The notes: generated from the sequence alone by a model not told the origin. DNA of 64,000 nt from JAYWGN01 sp043778255 (GCA_043778255.1 JAYWGN010000047.1:1-64000), one strand, 5' to 3'. Positions 1 through 8,995 are shown, counted from the first letter of the stretch. Translations and numbers: made by a program.

Positions 1-300
1 TATCCATCAATTTCATTATTGGCAATTATTATATCCATCAATTTTATTGATGGCAATTACAATTTAACCACTTCGTGGTTAGATGGTACAATTACAAAAG
101 TCCGATGGGCTGGAATTATAATTACACCAAAGTAACTGGTTGGATAAAACCTTTGGTATTGGTTGGACAAAAAACTATAGCTATGAATTCTATTGATGGC
201 AATTAAAATTTAACCACTTCGTGGTTTGATGGTACAATTACAAAAGTCCGATGGGCTGGAATTATAATTACAACCAATCTAATTGGTTGGACAAACCATT
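1..300. repeat. Two 81-bp direct copies of a multi-hairpin element
   Basis: Positions 46-126 and 192-272 are near-identical 81-bp copies. They lie among small inverted repeats: CCATCAAT/ATTGATGG with a TTT loop (35-53), AACCAC-TTC-GTGGTT (66-80 and again 212-226) and CAACCAAT-CTA-ATTGGTTG (271-289). The shared segment around GTCCGATGGGC can also fold if G-U pairs are allowed. No gene is visible. The element runs up to the mutS promoter, whose -33 TTG lies in the last hairpin arm. It looks like a dispersed non-coding palindromic repeat. No transposase is nearby. Confidence 0.8.
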
Positions 301-317
301 ATACTATACTACATTTG
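287..317 (+). promoter_or_regulatory. mutS promoter, leaderless spacing
   Basis: TACATTTG at 310-317 matches the Bacteroidota -7 box TAnnTTTG, and a TTG at 287-289 sits 20 nt upstream, as expected for the -33 element. The box ends 4 nt before the chosen ATG, so transcription would begin at or next to the start codon. Confidence 0.6.
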
Positions 318-321
318 CGAT

Positions 322-2913
322 ATGGTAAAAGCAGCTACTATTACACCCTTAATGCAGCAACACAATGCAATAAAACAAAAGTACCCCGATGCCATTCTGT
401 TATTTAGAGTGGGCGATTTTTACGAAACTTTTGGACAGGATGCTGTAATAGCAGCACCAATACTGGGTATTACACTTACCAAACGTAACAATGGAACTGG
501 CGACAATGATTTGGCAGGATTCCCTTACCACTCCTTAGATACCTACTTGCATAAACTAGTAAAGGCCGGACACCGAGTAGCTATATGCGACCAACTAGAA
601 GACCCCAAATTAGCCAAGGGAATTGTAAAACGTGGCGTTACAGAATTGGTAACCCCAGGTGTAGCCACTAACGATAAATTATTGGAGCACAATACCAACA
701 ACTTTTTAGCAGCATTACATTTTAACCAAGGTAGCATAGGTGCAGCTTTTGTAGATATTAGTACTGGCGAATTTTTTGTGGCCGAAGGCAACACAGAATA
801 TATTGACAAATTATTGCAAGCCTTACAACCAGCCGAAATATTAGTAACCAAGCAAGAACATAAAAATTTTAAACAACAATTTGGTGTAAGTTATTATACT
901 TACTTATTAGATAGTTGGTTATTTGAAACTGTATATTGCACTAATTTATTACTCACACATTTTCAAACACAATCACTCAAAGGCTTTGGTATTGATGATT
1001 TGAACGATGCTACCATTGCAGCTGGTGTAATATTGCATTACCTCAAAGATACAGAGCACCCCAACTTACAACATATTAATAGCCTACAACGAATAGATAA
1101 AGGCGACCACTTGTGGATGGATAAATTTACGATTCGTAATTTGGAAATACTACAAAGCCAATATGAAAAAGGCTTATCGCTACTTAAAGTACTTGACAAT
1201 ACAGTAACACCAATGGGTGCTAGGTTACTCAAACGTTGGCTAGTAATGCCTTTGGTAAATATTATTAAAATAGAGGAACGACAAAATGTAGTTAGTTTTT
1301 TTATAAAAGAAATTGATATAAAAAAAGACTTTATACTTGCCTTAAAAAATACTGGTGATGTAGAAAGGCTTGTAAGCAAAATACCGAATAAGAAAATAAA
1401 TGGACGAGATGTAATTGGTATTGCAAAAAGTTTGCAGCAAATTATACATTTAAAAAATAACTACGAACAAATAGCAGAGCCATACCTAAAACGACTAGTA
1501 GATGGTATGCACCCTTGCAACTTGCTACAACAAAAAATTAGTAATACCTTAGTAGAACAACCGCCAGTAGCTACTAACAAAGGTGGACTTATAAAAACTG
1601 GCATACATACCGAGCTTGATACCTTAAGAAATATTGCACATAATGGAAAAGCCTATTTATTAGAACTACAACAAAAAGAAGCATTAGAAACGGGTATTAG
1701 TTCACTTAAAATTAGCTACAATAATGTATTTGGTTATTACCTCGAAGTAACTAATGTACACAAAAGTAAAGTACCCAATACTTGGATACGAAAACAAACA
1801 TTAGCTAGTGCTGAGCGGTATATAACACCCGAATTAAAAGAGTATGAAGAAAAAATAATGGGTGCTGAGGAAAAAATAATTAAAATAGAATCTGAATTGT
1901 TTGATGCACTTATTAACGAATTAATTGACTACATAGCACCTATACAAACCAATGGAAATATACTAGCTATTATTGACTGTTTGCTGTGCTTTGCACACAA
2001 TGCAGTACAATATAACTACCGCAAACCAACCCTAAGTACCGAGCAAAATATGGTATTGAGTGATAGCCGCCACCCAGTAATAGAGCAACATTTGCCCATA
2101 GGCGAAACGTATATTGCTAATGATATACAACTCAATAACCAACAACAAATAATAATACTAACAGGCCCCAATATGAGTGGCAAAAGTGCCTTGCTTAGGC
2201 AGGTTGCACTCATTACACTTATGGCACACTGTGGTAGTTTTGTGCCTGTAAGTGCAGCTACAGTACCCCTAACCGATAAAATATTTACCCGAGTAGGAGC
2301 AAGTGATAACTTAAGTGGTGGCGAAAGTACCTTTATGGTGGAGATGAATGAAACGGCAAGTATCATCAATAATTTATCGGCTCGTAGTTTAATTATATTA
2401 GATGAAATAGGTAGAGGCACTTCCACCTACGATGGCATAAGTATTGCTTGGAGTATAGTGGAGTATTTGCAACAAAGTAGCGAAAAACCAAAAACATTAT
2501 TTGCAACCCACTACCACGAATTAAATGAACTTGAAAACAAATTTGACACTATAAAAAACTATCATATTACTAATAAGGAAATTGGAAATAAAATTGTGTT
2601 TTTAAGAAAACTAGCAGCCGGAGGAAGTACCCATAGCTTTGGCATACACGTAGCAAAAATGGCAGGTATGCCTAACAAATTAATTAATAGAGCCAATGAA
2701 ATATTATTGGCATTGGAGCAAAAAAATGATACTAGTCATAATACCGATACGCTAAAAAATGTAACCCTACCAAAATTGCAATTGTCAATATTTGATACCC
2801 ATACCGAAACTTTTGAAGATATACGAACTGCCCTTAACAATACCGATATTAACCGACTTACACCGGTAGAAGCTTTGCTTAAATTGCAAGAAATAAAAGG
2901 AATGGTAAAATAA
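322..2913 (+). CDS. mutS: DNA mismatch repair protein MutS
   Basis: This 863-residue protein has the normal MutS length. It recognises mismatches and starts methyl-independent mismatch repair with MutL in the cytoplasm. The N-terminal domain carries the mismatch-contacting F-x-E in RVGDFYETF. The C-terminal ATPase has a Walker A (GPNMSGKS, about residues 615-622), the ABC-type DNLSGGES segment, Walker B (LIILDEIGRGTSTYDG) and FATHYHEL. The C-terminal tail with SIFD and TPVEALLKLQEIK is typical of Bacteroidota MutS. The ATG at 322 was chosen over an upstream start at 283 because homologues begin near MVKAATITPLMQQ and the promoter box ends at 317. The gene is convergent with the acyl-CoA dehydrogenase. 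Confidence 0.97.
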   Translation: MVKAATITPLMQQHNAIKQKYPDAILLFRVGDFYETFGQDAVIAAPILGITLTKRNNGTGDNDLAGFPYHSLDTYLHKLVKAGHRVAICDQLEDPKLAKGIVKRGVTELVTPGVATNDKLLEHNTNNFLAALHFNQGSIGAAFVDISTGEFFVAEGNTEYIDKLLQALQPAEILVTKQEHKNFKQQFGVSYYTYLLDSWLFETVYCTNLLLTHFQTQSLKGFGIDDLNDATIAAGVILHYLKDTEHPNLQHINSLQRIDKGDHLWMDKFTIRNLEILQSQYEKGLSLLKVLDNTVTPMGARLLKRWLVMPLVNIIKIEERQNVVSFFIKEIDIKKDFILALKNTGDVERLVSKIPNKKINGRDVIGIAKSLQQIIHLKNNYEQIAEPYLKRLVDGMHPCNLLQQKISNTLVEQPPVATNKGGLIKTGIHTELDTLRNIAHNGKAYLLELQQKEALETGISSLKISYNNVFGYYLEVTNVHKSKVPNTWIRKQTLASAERYITPELKEYEEKIMGAEEKIIKIESELFDALINELIDYIAPIQTNGNILAIIDCLLCFAHNAVQYNYRKPTLSTEQNMVLSDSRHPVIEQHLPIGETYIANDIQLNNQQQIIILTGPNMSGKSALLRQVALITLMAHCGSFVPVSAATVPLTDKIFTRVGASDNLSGGESTFMVEMNETASIINNLSARSLIILDEIGRGTSTYDGISIAWSIVEYLQQSSEKPKTLFATHYHELNELENKFDTIKNYHITNKEIGNKIVFLRKLAAGGSTHSFGIHVAKMAGMPNKLINRANEILLALEQKNDTSHNTDTLKNVTLPKLQLSIFDTHTETFEDIRTALNNTDINRLTPVEALLKLQEIKGMVK

Positions 2914-2990
2914 TCCTATGTTATAATATTGCTAGAACCTTAGCATTTTTTTAATCAATATTCATTACTATGGCTATAGTACATTTTATA

Positions 2991-3030
2991 AAAAAAACCT
3001 CCAATACAAATTGTAAATTGGAGGTTTTTT
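2991..3030. terminator. Bidirectional terminator between mutS and acyl-CoA dehydrogenase
   Basis: A perfect AACCTCCAAT / ATTGGAGGTT stem is flanked by an A-run on the left and a T-run on the right, so it can end transcripts from both convergent genes. Confidence 0.85.
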
Positions 3031-3058
3031 ATACTATAAATACTTTGTATTTTTAATA

Positions 3059-4855
3059 CTAAAAACAATATTTATTTGCAGCCAACTGTGCATCAGCAAT
3101 AGCTCTACGTGCCGTTTTGCTATCAAATGCTTGTGCTTTAGTAAATCTTTTTAAGCCTAACAACATCATACGTTGTTCATCGCCAGTGGCAAATGCATTA
3201 ATGGCATCTTTACCACTTTTATTTATTGCATCGGCTGCATCGTACAGGTAGGTTTGCATTATAGCAATAGGTAATTTGGTAGCTGCTTCGCCATTTTTTT
3301 CTACCAATTTCATTACCCTTAACAACACACTTTCGGCATGGTAAGCTACTATACCCATATCGGCAATATGCATCAATACTTCTTGCTCTGTATCTAACTT
3401 TGCCATTAGCTTTTGTGCAGCAGCACCACTTGCCATTAGTATTGCTTTTTTAAAGTTAGCCACTAACTTTTGCTCTTCGGCAAATGGTGTAGTGTCATCG
3501 CTACCAAAGTCGGGTATGCTCATCAATTCTTTTTGCACTTCCATAGCTGGCCCCATAAGGTTTATTTTACCTTTCATAGCCCGTTTCAAATACATATCCA
3601 TAGTAAGCAAACGGTTAATTTCGTTAGTGCCTTCGTATATTCTATTAATACGGCTATCACGGTAGGCTTTGCTTATTAGGTACTCATCGCTATAACCATT
3701 ACCACCATGTATTTGTACACCTTCATCCACCACATAATCCAACACTTCGCTACCATACACTTTAAGTATAGCACACTCTATTGCATACTCTTCGGCTGCA
3801 CCTAATAAAGCTTCGCTAAATGTTTTTCCATTGACCATTAATTCTTCTTCTTTGTTATCAATCATTTTGGCTGCACGGTACAAGCCACTTTCGCATACAT
3901 ACATACGTATGGCCATTTCGGCAAGTTTATGTTTTATAGCACCAAAGTTGCCTATTGTTTGCTTAAATGCTTCACGGGTATTGGCGTATTGTACACTTAT
4001 ATCAGTAGCCCTTTTGCTACCACCTAATGCAGCTGCACACAATTTGAGTCTGCCTATATTAAGTATGTTAAATGCTATTACATGTCCTTTACCTTTATCG
4101 CCTAGTAGGTTTTCTACAGGTATTTTACAATCTTGAAAAAATAGTTGTACGGTACTACTTCCCTTAATACCCATTTTATGTTCTTCGTTACCTTGGGTAA
4201 ATCCTTCGGCGCCACGTTCTACTATAAACCCCGTAAAATCCTTACCATCTATTTTGGCAAATACGGTATATACATCCGCAAAGCCACCATTAGTAATCCA
4301 ACATTTTTGTCCGTTCAATATCCAATGTTTTCCATCTTCGCTAAGGGTTGCCGTAGTTTTTGCACTTAGTGCATCGCTACCTGCATTTGGTTCGGTAAGG
4401 CCGTAAGCACCCTGCCACTCGCCACTTATTAGTTTGGGTATATATTTTTCTTTTTGTTCGGCTGTGCCAAAATACAAGATTGGCAATGTACCAATACCTG
4501 TATGTGCAGCTATAGCCACACTAAAGCTATGCCCACCACCTAGTGCTTCGTTTACTATGGTACTTGTTATAAAGTCTTTATTGAGTCCACCATATTGCTC
4601 CGGGAACGATGTGGCTAACAAACCTTGCTCTCCAGCTTTCATTACTAAGCTTTGCATAAGGCCTTGCTCTAGTTTATCAATTCTATCAATGTTTGGTATT
4701 ATTTCAGCATCCAAAAATTGGGAACACATATCGTATATCATGTGTTGCTCTTCATTAAACTCTTCGGGTATAAATGTGTCAGCCGGAGTTGCTTTTTTTA
4801 TAAGCCACTCGCCACCTTGTAATACGGTTGCAGTTGGGGTTAATGTTGTTTCCAT
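3059..4855 (-). CDS. Acyl-CoA dehydrogenase, long form with C-terminal extension
   Basis: A 598-residue FAD flavoenzyme that oxidises acyl-CoA to the trans-2-enoyl-CoA, the first step of beta-oxidation. Both family signatures are present: YGLTEPNAGSD (about residue 153) and IHGGNGYSDE followed by RIYEGTNEI, whose Glu in YEGT is the usual catalytic base. The core is about 400 residues. The extra C-terminal helical region of roughly 180 residues is as in VLCAD/ACAD9-type enzymes and many Bacteroidota homologues. A marR gene lies 55 bp upstream on the same strand, which suggests a regulated two-gene operon. Chain-length preference cannot be read from the sequence. Confidence 0.93.
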   Translation of the reverse strand: METTLTPTATVLQGGEWLIKKATPADTFIPEEFNEEQHMIYDMCSQFLDAEIIPNIDRIDKLEQGLMQSLVMKAGEQGLLATSFPEQYGGLNKDFITSTIVNEALGGGHSFSVAIAAHTGIGTLPILYFGTAEQKEKYIPKLISGEWQGAYGLTEPNAGSDALSAKTTATLSEDGKHWILNGQKCWITNGGFADVYTVFAKIDGKDFTGFIVERGAEGFTQGNEEHKMGIKGSSTVQLFFQDCKIPVENLLGDKGKGHVIAFNILNIGRLKLCAAALGGSKRATDISVQYANTREAFKQTIGNFGAIKHKLAEMAIRMYVCESGLYRAAKMIDNKEEELMVNGKTFSEALLGAAEEYAIECAILKVYGSEVLDYVVDEGVQIHGGNGYSDEYLISKAYRDSRINRIYEGTNEINRLLTMDMYLKRAMKGKINLMGPAMEVQKELMSIPDFGSDDTTPFAEEQKLVANFKKAILMASGAAAQKLMAKLDTEQEVLMHIADMGIVAYHAESVLLRVMKLVEKNGEAATKLPIAIMQTYLYDAADAINKSGKDAINAFATGDEQRMMLLGLKRFTKAQAFDSKTARRAIADAQLAANKYCF

Positions 4856-4881
4856 AATAAATTTATTTTTAATTGTTATTT

Positions 4882-4910
4882 AAGTCCCCCAAGGGGGATT
4901 TAGGGGGCTT
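4882..4910. repeat. GC-rich palindromic repeat (TCCCCC-AA-GGGGGA)
   Basis: A 29-nt element in the marR/acyl-CoA dehydrogenase gap, made of TCCCCCAAGGGGGA followed by TTTAGGGGGCTT. It directly abuts the marR stop codon and is much more GC-rich than its surroundings. A related C-run/G-run element lies at 7257-7330. It may form a hairpin in the operon mRNA. Confidence 0.7.
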
Positions 4911-5351
4911 TTATTTCAGGTTATCATATATTATTTGCAAAGCTTCCTTACACTTTTCTATTTGTTCTATAGGTAGTCCGTCTAATGCTTCGTTAAGTGT
5001 ATCGTTAGCTAATTGCATACTTATTTGTTGTAGTGCCTCAGCTTTTGGCGTAAGCATAATCAAGTTTTTTCGTCTATCGCTTTTATGTGCTGTTCTTTTT
5101 ACTAGGTCAAGTTTTTCAAGGTTATCAACCAATCGTGTTATACTTGGTTTGTCTCTAAATGTTACAGCACATAATTCCTGTTGGCTAAGCCCATCTTTTT
5201 TCCACAACTGGTGTAGTACACTCCATTGCTCTATGGTAATTACCAACTTAGCTTCAGCAAATTTTTTTTGTAGCCTACGGGCAATAGCAGTTGAAGCTTT
5301 GCCTGTAACAAAACTGTACAATTCGCCTCTAGTAAATTGGTTGTTTAACAT
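4911..5351 (-). CDS. MarR-family transcriptional regulator
   Basis: A 146-residue winged helix-turn-helix protein of normal MarR length. The recognition region (GLSQQELCAVTF then KPSITRLVDNLEKLDLV, about residues 55-85) and the wing (RTAHKSDRRKNLIMLTPK) are clear. MarR proteins are dimeric and usually repress their own operon until a small ligand binds. The downstream acyl-CoA dehydrogenase suggests that an acyl-CoA or fatty acid is sensed, which is inference from context. A short palindrome lies between its promoter box and start codon. Confidence 0.92.
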   Translation of the reverse strand: MLNNQFTRGELYSFVTGKASTAIARRLQKKFAEAKLVITIEQWSVLHQLWKKDGLSQQELCAVTFRDKPSITRLVDNLEKLDLVKRTAHKSDRRKNLIMLTPKAEALQQISMQLANDTLNEALDGLPIEQIEKCKEALQIIYDNLK

Positions 5352-5356
5352 ATAGT

Positions 5357-5385
5357 TAGTTATGCAACTATTTTACACAAAGATA
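5357..5385 (-). promoter_or_regulatory. marR promoter box and candidate operator
   Basis: On the minus strand TATCTTTG (5385-5378) matches the -7 box. Between it and the start codon lies the inverted repeat TAGTT-ATGC-AACTA (5357-5370), a plausible site for MarR autorepression. Confidence 0.5.
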
Positions 5386-5501
5386 TGTTTTTTTCGGAAT
5401 GAAATTAAAAATCTTTATTTTTTTTAGTTAGGTAACAAATTTTGTATTTACTATTTACTATTTACTGTAAATAGTAAATAGTGTTTTCAATATATTTATT
5501 T

Positions 5502-5963
5502 ATGAAAAAAATTATAATTTTTATATTTAATGTTTTTATATTGTCAAGTTGCATTATTAAAAAAAATACAGAATGTATAGAAAAAATTATTGGAAAATTT
5601 TCAATTTTCTATTTAGGAAATTATGAAATGGACTTGTTAAAAGGAAAAGATAGTAGTGAAATAAAAATATATTCATTACAAAAAAATAAGGATACTATAT
5701 TTCATAATTTTTATATTGAACGGAGTAAAAATAAAAGATATCGAGAAAAACTAGTAATACAATTTGATAAAAGTAGATTAGAAGATGTTTATTTTAAAAT
5801 CGGTAATTCACCACTCGACTTTTTTCATATAAAGTATAAAGACATGAGGGAAGATTATTGCCCTAATTACTTTGTAATAGATAGCATTTTTTACAATAAA
5901 TGTTATATAAAAAAGATTTATGATACTTATATATTACTAAACGCCAAAGACAATGGTTTTTAA
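5502..5963 (+). CDS. Small lipoprotein of unknown function
   Basis: A 153-residue protein with a type II signal peptide: a lysine-rich start, a hydrophobic stretch and the lipobox LSSC at about residues 14-17. The ATG at 5502 places the signal at the N-terminus; an upstream start at 5481 would add seven residues before it. The mature part is Lys/Ile/Asn/Tyr-rich with alternating beta-type segments and no motif I recognise. The gene is clearly more AT-rich than the neighbouring metabolic genes and uses AAA/ATT/TTT codons heavily, so it may be a recent arrival. Confidence 0.6.
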   Translation: MKKIIIFIFNVFILSSCIIKKNTECIEKIIGKFSIFYLGNYEMDLLKGKDSSEIKIYSLQKNKDTIFHNFYIERSKNKRYREKLVIQFDKSRLEDVYFKIGNSPLDFFHIKYKDMREDYCPNYFVIDSIFYNKCYIKKIYDTYILLNAKDNGF

Positions 5964-6064
5964 AATTTCAACAGAAGCTTTTTAATTTATTAGTATATAG
6001 CAATTCACCTAACAGTTTGTCTTGTTAAAAATCTAATCAATGTAAATTGGAACATTCTTTAACT

Positions 6065-6072
6065 TACATTTG
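6065..6072 (+). promoter_or_regulatory. -7 box of the glycosyltransferase gene
   Basis: TACATTTG ends 4 nt before the ATG at 6077, the same spacing as at mutS, holB, the ABC-F gene and the Ig-like lipoprotein. This supports 6077 rather than the in-frame TTG at 6047 as the start. Confidence 0.5.
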
Positions 6073-6076
6073 CTTA

Positions 6077-7258
6077 ATGGCAGTATTTTTTATAACGGCA
6101 CTATGTATGTTAGTATTATATGTATTGCTTATAAGCTATTACCACCGCGGCTTTAGGCAACTTAAAAGCTATAAACACACCAATATTAAAGGCACTACAA
6201 AAGTTACTATTGTAATACCAGCCCGTAACGAAGCTGATACTATTGGACCTTGTTTGCAATCAATTATAAAGCAAACTTACCCTGTACACTTACTGCAAGT
6301 GCTAGTGGTTAACGACTTTAGTACCGATGCTACTTGTGCAGTAGTACAACAGCAAATAAACTTACAACAGTCTGTAGCAAATGGTTTGGCTATTGGGTTG
6401 CTGCATTTGCAACATTACATACAAGAGGGTAGTACCAATAGTTACAAAAAAAAAGGAATAGAAATTGCCATAAGCAAAGCTACGGGTGAGTTAATTATAT
6501 GTACCGATGCTGATTGTACAGCAGGCACTAATTGGGTTAGTAATATAGTATCGTACTACGAAAAAACGAATGCACAATTTATAGCAGCACCTGTATGCCT
6601 AATCCCAAGCCCTACTTTCAAAAAAGAGAGCTTGGGGGTGAGGTCATTTCAAACACTCGACTTTGCTACCTTGCAAGGCATTACTGCTGCATCGGTTTAC
6701 AAAAATTTTCATACCATGTGCAACGGTGCTAACTTAGCTTATACCAAACAAGCATTTGAAGCTGTTAACGGCTTTGCTGGTATTGATGCCTTGCCAACTG
6801 GCGACGATATGTTGTTGATGTATAAAATAAAAAAACAGTTTCCCACTCAAATACAATACTTAAAAAGTGAAGCTGCAACTGTACAAAGCCTTACTGTACC
6901 AACTTGGGGGCAATTTATAAACCAACGTATTAGGTGGGCAAGCAAAGCAACAGCTTATGATGATAAAAATATTTTTTATGCTTTATTAATTGTGTATTTT
7001 GTAAATGTGTTTGTAGTAGCATTGTGTATTAGTTTATTTTTTGCTTCGCAAAATTGGTTGTGGGTGTTGTTATATATTGTTGTAAAATCGAGTGTGGAGT
7101 ATTGGTTTTTGTTACCAGTACTACTTTTTTTTAAACAACAAAAATTACGGAAATGGTTTTTTATATGCATAACACTGCACATTATATATACGGTGGTAGC
7201 AGGTGCATTTGGTAAGTTTGGCAAGTACAGTTGGAAAGGGAGGGAGATAGTTCCTTAA
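6077..7258 (+). CDS. Membrane-bound family 2 glycosyltransferase
   Basis: A 393-residue GT2 enzyme expected to transfer a sugar from a nucleotide-sugar on the cytoplasmic membrane. An N-terminal membrane helix is followed by the GT-A fold with VTIVIPARNEADT, VVNDFSTDAT, the metal-binding ICTDADC (DxD) and the acceptor-side QRIRW (Q-x-x-R-W) motif. Two or three hydrophobic segments close the protein. The layout resembles processive or lipid/carotenoid-type transferases, but the acceptor cannot be told. A short stretch around 6603-6645 (CCCAAGC...GCTTGGG, then GGTGAGGTC) looks like an in-frame remnant of a dispersed repeat and falls between the DxD and the catalytic region. Confidence 0.9.
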   Translation: MAVFFITALCMLVLYVLLISYYHRGFRQLKSYKHTNIKGTTKVTIVIPARNEADTIGPCLQSIIKQTYPVHLLQVLVVNDFSTDATCAVVQQQINLQQSVANGLAIGLLHLQHYIQEGSTNSYKKKGIEIAISKATGELIICTDADCTAGTNWVSNIVSYYEKTNAQFIAAPVCLIPSPTFKKESLGVRSFQTLDFATLQGITAASVYKNFHTMCNGANLAYTKQAFEAVNGFAGIDALPTGDDMLLMYKIKKQFPTQIQYLKSEAATVQSLTVPTWGQFINQRIRWASKATAYDDKNIFYALLIVYFVNVFVVALCISLFFASQNWLWVLLYIVVKSSVEYWFLLPVLLFFKQQKLRKWFFICITLHIIYTVVAGAFGKFGKYSWKGREIVP

Positions 7259-7330
7259 AAAGCCCCCCACAAAGCCCCCCAACAAAGCCCCCCACAAAGC
7301 CCCCCAACCCCCCAAAGGGGGCTTTGTGAG
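7257..7330. repeat. C-run tandem repeat ending in a GCCCCC/GGGGGC palindrome
   Basis: Four 12-13 bp units of the form AAAGCCCCCCAAC start at the stop codon of the glycosyltransferase and are followed by AAAGGGGGCTTT. The last unit and this reverse arm can pair as AAAGCCCCC/GGGGGCTTT. The element is related in style to 4882-4910 and may also act as a transcriptional or RNA-stability barrier. Confidence 0.75.
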
Positions 7331-7407
7331 ACACTAAATATTAAATTGGAAAAGATGAGATGAGCATAGATATATGTAGTTAGTGAATTTAAAATTGGTT
7401 ATATAAA

Positions 7408-7415
7408 TATGTTTG
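7408..7415 (+). promoter_or_regulatory. Candidate -7 box of the permease gene
   Basis: TATGTTTG fits TAnnTTTG and leaves a leader of about 48 nt before the ATG at 7464. No convincing -33 TTG was seen at the right distance. Confidence 0.3.
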
Positions 7416-7463
7416 TATATTATTGGTTAATGCATCGTAAATAAATTTTTTTTAAAAAATACT

Positions 7464-8534
7464 ATGGCAATAAAAAATAAAACTTGGCGACGGTTACAAC
7501 AAAATAAAGGTGCTTTAATTGGTATAGTTATAATTGGTTGCTTTTTTTTAATTGCAATATTTGCTTACCTAATTGCACCCGATAGTAGCACCAATGCCAA
7601 TAGGCAAATAGTAGAAATTGGTAGAAAAAAACCTGGGTACAAACAAACATTTTACCTAATAAAAAATAATACTATACCAACTACTTGGTGGCAACAATTG
7701 GCAAATGGCACTAACGATGCTTACACCTATATACCCATACAAAGCTTTGTAGTAAATAATGATAGCATTTACATACAAAAATATATAGACGATAATATAA
7801 CCCAAACACAAGTGTATGCAGTACCTGCTACTACCAATATTGATGATATAATTGTAACAAAAAAATTTGTGTTCGGTACTGATAATTTTGGCAGAGATAC
7901 CTGGAGCCGAATAGTAATTGGCACAAGGGTGAGTTTGAGTGTAGGGCTTATTGCTGTACTTATATCGCTTAGCCTTGGCATATACTTGGGTGCTATGGCG
8001 GGCTACTACAAAGGCTGGGTGGATGCTGCTATAATGTGGCTTATTAATGTAGTATGGAGCATACCAACATTACTTTTAGTATTTGCATTTACAATAGCTA
8101 TGGGCAAAGGTTTTTGGCAAGTGTTTATAGCAGTTGGGCTTACTATGTGGGTTAATGTAGCAAGGCTAGTAAGAGGGCAAGTATTAAAAGAACGTACTAT
8201 GCAATACGTAGAAGCTGCTAAGGTAATGGGTTTCAGCAATTTCCGTATATTGTTTAAACATATACTGCCCAATATATTTGGCCCTATAATAGTAATAGCA
8301 GCTAGCAACTTTGCAAGTGCCATTATAATAGAAGCAGGGTTAAGTTTTTTGGGTATTGGGGTACAAGCACCCAAACCAAGTTGGGGCTTAATGATAAAAG
8401 AAAACTATAACTTGATACTAACCAACAACCCTATATTAGCCCTTGCTCCTGGCTTTGCCATAATGCTATTGGTATTGGCTTTTTACTTACTAGGTAATGG
8501 TTTGAGAGATGCACTGAATGTACGGGGGAAGTAG
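7464..8534 (+). CDS. DppC/OppC-type ABC transporter permease
   Basis: A 356-residue inner-membrane permease of the peptide/nickel importer family. It has an N-terminal helix, a periplasmic loop of about 100 residues, then FGTDNFGRDTWSRIVIGTR and five further helices. The EAA loop that docks the ATPase is visible as EAAKVMGFSNFRILFKHILPN. The loop before FGTDNFGRD is longer than in classical DppC, which is common in Bacteroidota. No DppB, ATPase or binding-protein gene is adjacent, so the partners must be encoded elsewhere. The gene is convergent with a secreted protein 4 bp away, with no terminator between them. Confidence 0.92.
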   Translation: MAIKNKTWRRLQQNKGALIGIVIIGCFFLIAIFAYLIAPDSSTNANRQIVEIGRKKPGYKQTFYLIKNNTIPTTWWQQLANGTNDAYTYIPIQSFVVNNDSIYIQKYIDDNITQTQVYAVPATTNIDDIIVTKKFVFGTDNFGRDTWSRIVIGTRVSLSVGLIAVLISLSLGIYLGAMAGYYKGWVDAAIMWLINVVWSIPTLLLVFAFTIAMGKGFWQVFIAVGLTMWVNVARLVRGQVLKERTMQYVEAAKVMGFSNFRILFKHILPNIFGPIIVIAASNFASAIIIEAGLSFLGIGVQAPKPSWGLMIKENYNLILTNNPILALAPGFAIMLLVLAFYLLGNGLRDALNVRGK

Positions 8535-8538
8535 GGTG

Positions 8539-8994
8539 TTATTTCTTAGGCTTTTTTAATTTTGGTACATATATTATCATATCAAAATGCATTTTATTTT
8601 CTACACCTTCATTTACTACAAAGTCAAATGTATATTTATCTTTATTTTTTATTAAAATTGCTTTTGATTTGAATGTTTGTAAACTATCATTATAGCCATC
8701 ATTTGAAGTACATAAAAAAGAGGCTATTTTAAATGTTTTAGAAATTGCATTACAGCTTTCCATACTAATTATGTTTAACGTTAAACTGTCTTTGCCTGGA
8801 TTCCCAATAAATTTAATAACTATTTTTAAACTATCAAATGTTGCTTTTATATCAAACATAGCCCCATATTTATTTTCGCCATACATCATATAACCACTTT
8901 TACTTTTAAGTGTTAAGTCAGTTATACAATTGTTTTGGGCATTTGATTTGCTAAAGTTACACAAAAACAAAAGGGCAAATAATATTATTTTCAT
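8539..8994 (-). CDS. Secreted protein of unknown function
   Basis: A 151-residue protein with a signal peptide (KIILFALLFLCNFSKSNAQ, cleavage probably after NAQ). The mature part has four cysteines and a beta-rich pattern; no family is recognised. Its start lies 1 bp after the stop of the upstream gene on the same strand, so the two are almost certainly co-transcribed. The pair is AT-rich compared with the flanking permease and comF genes. Confidence 0.6.
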   Translation of the reverse strand: MKIILFALLFLCNFSKSNAQNNCITDLTLKSKSGYMMYGENKYGAMFDIKATFDSLKIVIKFIGNPGKDSLTLNIISMESCNAISKTFKIASFLCTSNDGYNDSLQTFKSKAILIKNKDKYTFDFVVNEGVENKMHFDMIIYVPKLKKPKK

Positions 8995-8995
8995 T

